Positions 1-5,650 of a stretch of 5,650 nucleotides of DNA are shown here, in pieces. Origin of the DNA: Candidatus Kapaibacterium sp. (lineage in GTDB: Bacteria; Bacteroidota; Ignavibacteria; Kapaibacteriales; UBA2268); the NCBI GenBank assembly GCA_938038165.1, contig CALHRB010000123.1:1-5650 (forward strand). Reading direction: 5' to 3'. How positions within the stretch are numbered: position 1 is the stretch's first letter; each line of letters starts with the position of its first letter. Position numbers and translations under genes: made by a program. The notes below the pieces were generated by a model, which saw only the letters and a list, made by a program, of their open reading frames with translations, ran no database searches and was not told where the DNA came from.

Positions 1-51
1 AAATAATTAAAGTTTATTACCGAAAATGAAATTGAAAAGAAGTAATAAGAA

Positions 52-879
52 ATGAGAAAAGCATTATTTTTATTAATTTTTTTTATTATGAATAATACTT
101 ATGCTCAAATAAGTGTTAATCCGTTGTTATTATATATAGACCCAAATTCAAGAAATGCAACTTTAGATGTAATTAATGTAACGAACGAAGCAAGGGAATT
201 TATAATCGAACTAAAATTTGGTTATTATGATTATAACAGCGAAGGATTTGCATATTTGAATTATAATGATAGTATATTTGAAAAGGAATATTCATTAATT
301 CCATATCTTAGAATGTTCCCCAAAAAGTTAATTGTTCCTCCGAATGAAACACAGACCGTAAGATTTATGGTAAGAAATTTACCTGAGGAAGGAAATAAAA
401 CATACTGGACAAGATTTATAGCTTATTCCGAGCCTATAGCACCACAAGTTGATACAATTGTCAAAGATTATGAACCCGGAAAGATAAAACCCAAAATTGT
501 ATTTAAAACTCAAATGAATGGACAAATAGTTTTCAATAAAGGCAATGTTTCAACTACTGTAGATATTAAATTTTTAAACTGGGAAGAAGATAGTAATAGT
601 TTATATCTTTGGTTTGATATGGAAAAAAGCGGTGTTTCACCCTGTATTGGCTATTCAGAACTAAAAATATTTGATGAAAAAGATAGGATTCTTAACGAGC
701 AATCAAATAAGTTCTCTCTTTATAAAAATGCAAAAGTAAAATTTACTATTATGAAAAATACTCTGAAAAGAGGAAAATTAAAAGGCGAAATCATTATTTC
801 CAGCGAGAGACCTGGAATTGAAAAAGAGCTTCAAATTCCAATGATACCAAGAAAACTTACTTTTTATTTTGATTATTAA
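52..879 (+). CDS. PapD-like periplasmic chaperone (chaperone-usher type)
   Basis: A 275-residue exported protein that probably holds fibre subunits in the periplasm and delivers them to the usher encoded next. Residues 1-18 form a signal peptide (MRK, then a hydrophobic run, then TYA before Q19). Residues 19 to about 130 look like the first Ig-like domain of PapD-type chaperones: an ISVNP strand, TLDVINVTNEA, then FPKKLIVPPNETQTVRF and a late strand near TYWTRFIAYSEP, matching the family pattern of P-x-x-L-x-(I/L)-x-P-x-x-x-Q-x-(V/I)-R. Residues from about 150 to the end form a second beta-rich domain. By eye alignment the subunit-anchoring Arg8 of PapD falls on a Leu (L26), so this is not a classical FGS/FGL chaperone. 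The length is slightly above the usual 220-250. The start is the first ATG, which gives a complete signal peptide. Only a weak purine run (34-42) precedes it, not a clear Shine-Dalgarno. The downstream usher-like gene overlaps its stop. The fold is fairly certain; the exact subunit client is unknown. Confidence 0.77.
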   Translation: MRKALFLLIFFIMNNTYAQISVNPLLLYIDPNSRNATLDVINVTNEAREFIIELKFGYYDYNSEGFAYLNYNDSIFEKEYSLIPYLRMFPKKLIVPPNETQTVRFMVRNLPEEGNKTYWTRFIAYSEPIAPQVDTIVKDYEPGKIKPKIVFKTQMNGQIVFNKGNVSTTVDIKFLNWEEDSNSLYLWFDMEKSGVSPCIGYSELKIFDEKDRILNEQSNKFSLYKNAKVKFTIMKNTLKRGKLKGEIIISSERPGIEKELQIPMIPRKLTFYFDY

Positions 880-3800
880 ATTAAAATATTATTTATTTAT
901 TTTTTTAACTTTATTATTTTTCTTTTCAGGCATTAAAGTTAGACCACAATCATCTAGTGAGATTGAAAAAATCGATGCTCAGGGTGAAGAAGGAATCTTT
1001 ACGGTATATTATTTTAATATTGTTAAAAATGATATTACTACTTATTTTACAGAAGGAAAACTATATTTTTCATTATTTGAACTTTTTGATATTTTAAAAA
1101 TCAATTATTCGTATGATTATGAAGAAAAAATCATAAGTGGATTTTTTGTAAATATGGATTCAATATATCAAATTGATTTGAAAAGATATCAAATCAGATT
1201 GAAAAATCGAATAGTGGAAATTAATGATACAGATGTTGTTATTTTGACAACAGGTTTTTTTTTTACCGCTGAATTTTTAAATAAAATTTTTCCTCTTCAA
1301 TTGGATGTAAGATTTAATAAGTTACAATTATTAGTCAAAACAAGAAAAGAATTACCTGTTTTACTTGAATTCAAAAGAAAAAAATCTTTTACCTTTTTAA
1401 ATCCAGCCAAAGATGAATTAAATAATTACAGCCCTTTATTATATGATAGAGAGAGAAGTTGGCTAAATTTAGGAATTATCGAGTACAGAGCTAATGCAAC
1501 TTATTCTAACCAGCAAACAAGCTTCGATGGAACGTTTAATTCAGGTTTTGAAATACTTGGTGGTGATTTTTCTAGTTCATTTAATCTTTATTACAGACAG
1601 TCAGAGAAAGATTTTTTTTATTTTTTTGAACCTAGGTGGAGGTACTTTTTTAGTGACAACGGTTATTTAAATCAAATAACTGTTGGTGATATTAATAATA
1701 TTAGTATTAGAAGTACAAATTTACCCATTTATAAATTTAAAGGCATAAGCTTATCAAATGAGGGAACGAAAAGACCTATGTTTTTTGACAACATAAAAAT
1801 TAGTGACAGAATTAAACCCGGTTGGCAAGTTGAATTATTTAAGAATGGTCAGTTAGTTGGACAAACAATAAGTGATCCTTTAGGATATTTTGAATTTCAA
1901 TTACCTTTAAACTATGGTAATTCTAACGTTGAACTTAAATATTATGGTCCAACAGGCGAAATCATATCAAAACGGGACATAATTCAAATTCCTCTCAATT
2001 TTTTAAAACCTTTTGAAATACGGTATACGTTTGATATTGGTAAAGAAAATTTTTATGATGGACTTTTTGGCAATACAAGAATTTCAATAGGTTTAACTGA
2101 TTGGTTAACAACTACATTAAATGTGAAATATTCTGAACTTTCAAAGAATTATAACTTTAGAACCGAAACTTCGCTTAGATTATTTAACAACACAATTTTT
2201 ACAGTTAATTTCTATCATAAAGAATTGTTGCGAGGTATAATAGATATTTGGAGTGATGAATTTGGATCTTATCGTTATACTTATACTAGAAACTTTGGAA
2301 AGAATGAATTCTTTTCATATAATTTGATTTCATCCTCTGAATTAAATATATCTCTTCCTAAGATAATAAATGGTTTCAATATGTTATCTATCGGTCGTTT
2401 TAATGAGTATGATACTTATTACTTTTTAAATTCAAATTTCTCATTGTATTGGTATTTTAATCTTTTTAATGTTACTGCAAATTATTATATTAATTGCATA
2501 AGTTTTAAAAACTCTGAAAAAAAGGACTTGTTTCATAAAATAAATTTCAATATTGGATATAATATTTTAATTTCAAATCATAACCAAATATTTGGATCAT
2601 CCAATATTAAACTTCAAGCAGAATATGATATTTCTAATTCTAATTTCAGATATTTAGGTAGTCAATACAACCAACAAATTGCTAAAAATTATAGTTTATC
2701 TGTTAGTTTAAATTATGACTTCTATATAAAAAGTTCCTATTTACACTTAGCATTTTACGCTAATCTTGATGTTCTTCGAAGTAGAAGTTCATATAATTTA
2801 TCAAGAAATTCTAATAGTTTAAGCTCAGATTTAAATGGAATAATGGCTATTGGTTCAAATTTAGATGAAATTATTTTTTCAAATTTAAATTTTTCTTCAA
2901 ACTATGGTTCTGCTGCCGCTAAAGTTAGGGTATTTCTTGACAACAATTCTAATTTGAAATATGATGAAGGGGAGGAATTGCTTCCAAACGTTCGTATTAA
3001 TATTTCTGATGCTAACACTAAGAATCTAGATAATTCAAGCATTCGTTATGCTTTCTCCCTCATTCCTTATTCTCGTTACAATGTGAAACTGGATCCGAAA
3101 TCTATCAAAAATCCAAACTTTGTTCCAAAATTTACTGAGTTTTCTTTTATTGCTGATCCGAATGTTATTAAACCCATTGACATTCCCGTATTGGTTACCG
3201 GCATCATCGAAGGGAATGTTCTAAGGGAAAGAGATGGAAAAACCGAAGGTCAGCCAGGCGTTAAAATTCATATTATGAGTGAGGATTCCAGCTATCATGA
3301 AACTCAGCCGGTCTTTTCTGATGGTAGTTTCTACAAAATGGGACTTATGCCGGGAAATTATTTTGCATGGGTAGATTCGCTGCAATGTGCCATTCTGGAT
3401 GTTTATCAGCAGGACACGGTTAAGCGTTTCACTGTGAAAAGCTCTAAAACTGGTGATTTTGTCGAAGGTCTCGATCTTGTTCTACTCGAGCGAAAACCGA
3501 AAGATCAAAAGAAAATCATCATTGATACTATTTCCACTCCTTTAGTCCCCGAGGAAGAAATTAGGATTGATACCCTTACAAACGGCAATGGAAAGCAAGT
3601 GAATAAAAAACCGGATAAGAAAATTCCCGATGATAAAATTGATGCCAAAGGTGGGCTTCCTGAAATTCAATTGTTTTATAAGCAATCAAAGTGGACTTGG
3701 CTTTCCGTTCCAATGCAAAAGGAACTTGACAAAGTTGCCAAATATCTGCTCGAAAATCCAAATGCCAAAGCCCATATTGATGGTCATTCGGACAATTTCG

Positions 3801-3991
3801 GCTCAATGGATGACAATATGAAAATATCCGAGCAGAGAGCCAAAGAAGTTGTTGGTTATCTTTATCGAAAAGGAATACCTTTGACAAGACTTTATTCCTC
3901 CGCACACGGAGCCTTGTATCCCATTGGAGACAACAAAACAGAACAGGGTCGTGCAAAAAACCGTAGAGTCGAAGTAAAAATTATAGAATAG
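869..3991 (+). CDS. Outer-membrane usher-like protein fused to a C-terminal OmpA peptidoglycan-binding domain
   Basis: A 1040-residue protein, probably the outer-membrane assembly platform for fibres brought by the upstream chaperone. Residues 1-27 are a signal peptide. Residues about 40-170 form an N-terminal periplasmic domain ending in an LQLLVKTRKELPVLL stretch like that of non-classical ushers. Residues about 195-680 are rich in alternating Tyr/Phe/Asn strands, as in an outer-membrane barrel. They carry an insert at about 310-375 (GWQVELFKNGQLVGQ, then DPLGYFEFQLPLNYGN and YYGPTGE) typical of the usher E-set/plug region. Residues 684-712 (VFLDNNSNLKYDEGEELLP) and 760-835 (IDIPVLVTGIIEGNV, MPGNYF) are Ig-like C-terminal domains. 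A Lys/Pro/Asp-rich linker (about 873-925) leads to an OmpA domain (about 928-1040) with the diaminopimelate-binding pair D975 and R990 and the NRRVEV end. Ushers are usually about 800-900 residues, so the OmpA tail is extra. The start is TTG; no in-frame ATG keeps the signal peptide. GC content rises sharply in the 3' third. Confidence 0.8.
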   Translation: MIIKLKYYLFIFLTLLFFFSGIKVRPQSSSEIEKIDAQGEEGIFTVYYFNIVKNDITTYFTEGKLYFSLFELFDILKINYSYDYEEKIISGFFVNMDSIYQIDLKRYQIRLKNRIVEINDTDVVILTTGFFFTAEFLNKIFPLQLDVRFNKLQLLVKTRKELPVLLEFKRKKSFTFLNPAKDELNNYSPLLYDRERSWLNLGIIEYRANATYSNQQTSFDGTFNSGFEILGGDFSSSFNLYYRQSEKDFFYFFEPRWRYFFSDNGYLNQITVGDINNISIRSTNLPIYKFKGISLSNEGTKRPMFFDNIKISDRIKPGWQVELFKNGQLVGQTISDPLGYFEFQLPLNYGNSNVELKYYGPTGEIISKRDIIQIPLNFLKPFEIRYTFDIGKENFYDGLFGNTRISIGLTDWLTTTLNVKYSELSKNYNFRTETSLRLFNNTIFTVNFYHKELLRGIIDIWSDEFGSYRYTYTRNFGKNEFFSYNLISSSELNISLPKIINGFNMLSIGRFNEYDTYYFLNSNFSLYWYFNLFNVTANYYINCISFKNSEKKDLFHKINFNIGYNILISNHNQIFGSSNIKLQAEYDISNSNFRYLGSQYNQQIAKNYSLSVSLNYDFYIKSSYLHLAFYANLDVLRSRSSYNLSRNSNSLSSDLNGIMAIGSNLDEIIFSNLNFSSNYGSAAAKVRVFLDNNSNLKYDEGEELLPNVRINISDANTKNLDNSSIRYAFSLIPYSRYNVKLDPKSIKNPNFVPKFTEFSFIADPNVIKPIDIPVLVTGIIEGNVLRERDGKTEGQPGVKIHIMSEDSSYHETQPVFSDGSFYKMGLMPGNYFAWVDSLQCAILDVYQQDTVKRFTVKSSKTGDFVEGLDLVLLERKPKDQKKIIIDTISTPLVPEEEIRIDTLTNGNGKQVNKKPDKKIPDDKIDAKGGLPEIQLFYKQSKWTWLSVPMQKELDKVAKYLLENPNAKAHIDGHSDNFGSMDDNMKISEQRAKEVVGYLYRKGIPLTRLYSSAHGALYPIGDNKTEQGRAKNRRVEVKIIE
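1255..1264 (+). repeat. T10 homopolymer tract inside the usher coding sequence
   Basis: Ten consecutive T bases encode the end of a Gly codon and three Phe codons (GFFF, residues 129-132) in the N-terminal domain. The reading frame is intact here. It is the longest homopolymer I found in the window; an insertion or deletion of one base would truncate the protein before the barrel. A second T-rich site, T8-A-T7, lies at 1612-1627 and encodes FFYFF. Confidence 0.85.
3641..3991 (+). other. OmpA C-terminal-like domain within the usher gene
   Basis: These codons (residues about 925-1040) encode the peptidoglycan-binding module. Visible family marks are the opening strand EIQLFYKQS, then a helix (LDKVAKYLLENP), IDGHSDNFGS with D975, SEQRAKEVVGYL with R990, KGIPLTRL, and the closing NRRVEVKI. 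The 15-residue spacing between D975 and R990 equals that between Asp271 and Arg286 in E. coli OmpA, as I recall it. The helix GKGIP-type turn and the terminal RRVE strand are intact, so the domain looks functional and should bind the peptide stem of peptidoglycan non-covalently. It would lie in the periplasm, which fits an usher C-terminus facing that side. Confidence 0.9.
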
Positions 3992-4027
3992 TCCAAAAGC
4001 TAACGAGAATATATTTGAAAAATAAAT

Positions 4028-4031
4028 GGAG
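4028..4031 (+). promoter_or_regulatory. Ribosome binding site (GGAG) of the DUF1573 gene
   Basis: GGAG lies five bases before the ATG at 4037. It favours that start over the second in-frame ATG at 4046, which would be 14 bases away. The first two genes of the window lack a comparable site. Confidence 0.65.
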
Positions 4032-4036
4032 ATAAA

Positions 4037-4732
4037 ATGAAATCAATGATTAAAAGAAGTTATTTGTTGTTTTTCTTTCTTTCAGCTTTGGCAATATCTC
4101 AGCCGAAGATTGAAATAGTTGGAGGGGATACATATAATTGGGGCAAAGTTTCCATCAAGAAAGACCCTTTGACTACAACAATAAAAATATTGAATGCTGG
4201 AAATAAGAAATTGATAATTTCGGAGGTAAAACCTGCCTGCGGTTGCACAACAACTGAGCTGGACAAAAGCGAACTCAATCCGGGTGATACTGCTAATCTG
4301 CCGATTGTTTTCAGGATAGTTGGGACACATAGCAAAGTTTCCAAGACGGTAAGGATAACGTCAAACGACCCGATAGATAAGGACAAAATCATAAGGCTCG
4401 AGGCGGACGTATTCTATCCAATTGAGCTTATTCCGGGCAATGCAATCAGTTTTGGCGATATGGAAATTGGGCGTGAAGACACAAGTAGTGTAATCATAAT
4501 TAATAATACAGGCAAAGAGATTAATTTATCGGGATTCGAACCCACTTCTGATGACTGTCAGGTGGTTAATATCCAAGAGGGTAAAAAAAATATTCCCGAA
4601 GGTGAAGAATTTGAACTTAAGATATCTGCAAAACCGAAGCAGTCTGGCTTTTATAACAGTGCTATTCAGATAAAAGTTGATTTTGAAGAATATTCTGAAC
4701 TAAAGATTTCCTGTTTTGGTATGGTTAAATAA
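4037..4732 (+). CDS. Secreted two-domain DUF1573 (ASH/Ig-like) protein
   Basis: A 231-residue exported protein of unknown role. Residues 1 to about 22 are a signal peptide (KSMIKRS, then a Leu/Phe core, then ALAISQ). Residues about 24-125 are a typical DUF1573 domain: YNWGKV near the start (the family's 'fdfG.v' strand), IKILNAGNKKLIISEVKPACGCTT with the characteristic Cys68-Gly-Cys70, then LNPGDTANLPIVF and KTVRITSNDP. Residues about 127-231 repeat the fold in divergent form (ISFGDMEIGRED, VIIINNTGKEINLSGFE, IPEGEEFELKISAKP, then GFYNSAIQIKV), with Cys174 but no CGC motif. ASH domains share the MSP/PapD-like Ig superfamily fold, so this protein is distantly similar in shape to the chaperone two genes upstream. 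It follows the usher by 45 bases and precedes the propeller gene by 30, so co-transcription is likely. No lipobox Cys is seen, so it is probably soluble in the periplasm or exported. A function in fibre assembly is conjecture. Confidence 0.85.
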   Translation: MKSMIKRSYLLFFFLSALAISQPKIEIVGGDTYNWGKVSIKKDPLTTTIKILNAGNKKLIISEVKPACGCTTTELDKSELNPGDTANLPIVFRIVGTHSKVSKTVRITSNDPIDKDKIIRLEADVFYPIELIPGNAISFGDMEIGREDTSSVIIINNTGKEINLSGFEPTSDDCQVVNIQEGKKNIPEGEEFELKISAKPKQSGFYNSAIQIKVDFEEYSELKISCFGMVK

Positions 4733-4750
4733 TTGATAATTAAGAATTTT

Positions 4751-4755
4751 AGGAG
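4751..4755 (+). promoter_or_regulatory. Ribosome binding site (AGGAG) of the propeller gene
   Basis: AGGAG lies seven bases before the ATG at 4763, an ideal spacing. It fixes the start of the last gene in the window, whose N-terminus is then a clean signal peptide. Confidence 0.75.
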
Positions 4756-4762
4756 TAGAAAA

Positions 4763-5650
4763 ATGAGAAAAAAATTGCTTCTTTGCTTGTCATTTATGTT
4801 AATGAGCTTAAATTTTGTTTCATCGCAAATTTGGATAAAGACAGATTCATTGCCAGTTGGGATAGTCGAATCAATAGCAATAAATCCAAAGAATGGGAAG
4901 ATTCTGGCAGGAATTTATGGGGTGGGGGTTTTCAGGTCTGATTTTAATGGAAATAATTGGATAGATGCGTCATATGGTTTGCCAGACAAGCTTATAAAAG
5001 TCATCAGGTATAATTCAGAGGGTATTGCTTTTGCCGGATTAAACGGAAGTGGAATTTTCAAATCTACTAACGATGGGCTGAATTGGGTGGCATCGAATAA
5101 TGGATTGACGAATAAGAATGTTTTAGACATTTATGTATCTAAAGATGATAATATTTATGCTGGAACTTGGTTCTATGGCTCGGTCTTCATATCAACGGAT
5201 AAAGGACAGCAATGGACTGATTTGAAACTGGATAACAAAGATGTGCATGCAGTTGTAAAAACCAAAGACGGTTCATTGCTCGCTGGAACAGAATTCAATG
5301 GCTTATATAAAACTACTGACAATGGAAAGAACTGGAAAAGCGTGGGATTTTCATCCAATAATATTTATGATATGATAGCTGATGATGGGGGAAGATTATA
5401 TTTGGGAGCAAAAGATGGTTTCTATTACTCAACCGATGATGGAAATTCCTGGATACAGCAAAACAAAGGAATGGGCATTAATATTGTAAGGACAATAACC
5501 AAAACGCAAGCTGGAAGTATATTTGCAGGTACATCTTCGGGTATTTTCAGAAGTATTGATTTCGGATTAAATTGGGAAGAATACAGCGATGGTTTAGAAA
5601 TACAGAATAAAAATATATTCAGCTTAAATACTGGTAATGATGACATTATT
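4763..5650 (+). CDS. Secreted Asp-box (BNR-like) beta-propeller protein, 3' end outside the window
   Basis: The first 296 codons are open to the window edge with no stop, so the gene is partial. Residues 1 to about 21 are a signal peptide (MRKKLLLCLS, hydrophobic core, VSSQ). The rest is six blades of about 40 residues. Each has a small-residue turn (ILAG, AFAG, IYAG, LLAG, LYLG, IFAG) followed by an Asp-box ending in G-x-x-W. The Trp residues are at 66, 108, 151, 191, 230 and 271. The best boxes are STDKGQQW, TTDNGKNW, STDDGNSW and SIDFGLNW; the first (SDFNGNNW) is degenerate. Such propellers occur in sialidases, Vps10/sortilin and in many secreted FCB proteins. No sialidase catalytic residues (RIP motif, Arg triad) are seen, so an enzyme role is not supported; ligand binding or a structural role is more likely. 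In FCB bacteria these proteins often end in a type IX secretion sorting domain, which would lie beyond the window. The gene follows the DUF1573 gene by 30 bases and has a good AGGAG site. Confidence 0.82.
   Translation, partial: MRKKLLLCLSFMLMSLNFVSSQIWIKTDSLPVGIVESIAINPKNGKILAGIYGVGVFRSDFNGNNWIDASYGLPDKLIKVIRYNSEGIAFAGLNGSGIFKSTNDGLNWVASNNGLTNKNVLDIYVSKDDNIYAGTWFYGSVFISTDKGQQWTDLKLDNKDVHAVVKTKDGSLLAGTEFNGLYKTTDNGKNWKSVGFSSNNIYDMIADDGGRLYLGAKDGFYYSTDDGNSWIQQNKGMGINIVRTITKTQAGSIFAGTSSGIFRSIDFGLNWEEYSDGLEIQNKNIFSLNTGNDDII
4937..5575 (+). repeat. Six tandem Asp-box blades (protein-level repeat)
   Basis: Six G-x-x-W Asp-boxes recur every 39-43 residues (about 120 bases). The repeat is clear in the protein but diverged at the DNA level, so it is an old propeller duplication, not a recent tandem array. 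Confidence 0.85.

Noticed and set aside
3576..3956. Reverse-strand open frame of 126 codons
   Set aside because: It lies wholly opposite the OmpA-domain coding region, whose motifs are clear. Its translation has no signal peptide or recognisable domain.
4010..4017. TATATTTG, a match to the Bacteroidota -7 promoter box (TAnnTTTG), before the DUF1573 gene
   Set aside because: The same eight bases also occur inside genes at 273-280, 5397-5404 and 5518-5525, and no TTG-type -33 box lies at the right distance upstream, so it is at noise level.
4082..4392. Two overlapping reverse-strand open frames
   Set aside because: They are antisense to the first DUF1573 domain; the forward frame holds the CGCTT motif and a ribosome binding site.
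4733..4762. AATTGATAATT-like inverted repeat after the DUF1573 stop, as a terminator
   Set aside because: The stem is four A/T pairs with no GC pairing, too weak for an intrinsic terminator.
4915..5646. Reverse-strand open frames of 61-73 codons
   Set aside because: They are antisense to the Asp-box propeller repeats, which explain the sequence fully on the + strand.
4763..5650. Sialidase activity from the BNR/Asp-box repeats
   Set aside because: Asp-boxes are structural. No arginine triad or (F/Y)RIP motif is present in the visible 296 residues.
1..5650. CRISPR array, tRNA/rRNA, transposase or attachment sites
   Set aside because: I saw no spaced direct repeats, cloverleaf-like segment, transposase motif or terminal inverted repeats; the window is almost wholly coding.

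Overview
The window is an AT-rich stretch with four genes, all on the + strand and closely spaced. They read as one transcription unit for cell-envelope and exported proteins. The fold types point to the FCB group (Bacteroidota / Ignavibacteriota / Kapabacteria-like lineages): a DUF1573-type ASH protein, an Asp-box propeller with a signal peptide, an OmpA-type peptidoglycan anchor, and little Shine-Dalgarno signal on the first two genes. This placement is an inference, because no rRNA or other phylogenetic marker is present.

Layout: positions 1-51 are a short 5' flank that may hold the last codons of an upstream gene. Positions 52-879 encode a secreted PapD-like periplasmic chaperone. Positions 869-3991 overlap it by 11 bases and start at TTG. 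They encode a 1040-residue outer-membrane usher-like protein: signal peptide, N-terminal periplasmic domain, barrel with an E-set/plug-like insert, two C-terminal Ig-like domains, a Lys/Pro-rich linker, and a terminal OmpA peptidoglycan-binding domain. Positions 4037-4732 encode a two-domain DUF1573/ASH protein with a signal peptide. Positions 4763-5650 hold the first 296 codons of a secreted Asp-box (BNR-like) beta-propeller protein cut by the window end. The only intergenic gaps are 45 and 30 bases, and neither holds a convincing terminator.

How they may work together: the chaperone and usher are the two assembly parts of a chaperone-usher surface-fibre pathway. The OmpA tail would tether the usher to the cell wall. 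The DUF1573 protein and the propeller are exported too and could be accessory or surface components, but that link rests only on adjacency. No pilin or adhesin subunit is visible, so the substrate is unknown.

The two most notable points are the usher-OmpA fusion and a sharp rise in GC inside that same gene. Single 60-base blocks hold about 18-25% G+C in the barrel and about 40-47% in the C-terminal part. This suggests that the barrel and chaperone segment has a different evolutionary history from the tail and the downstream genes.
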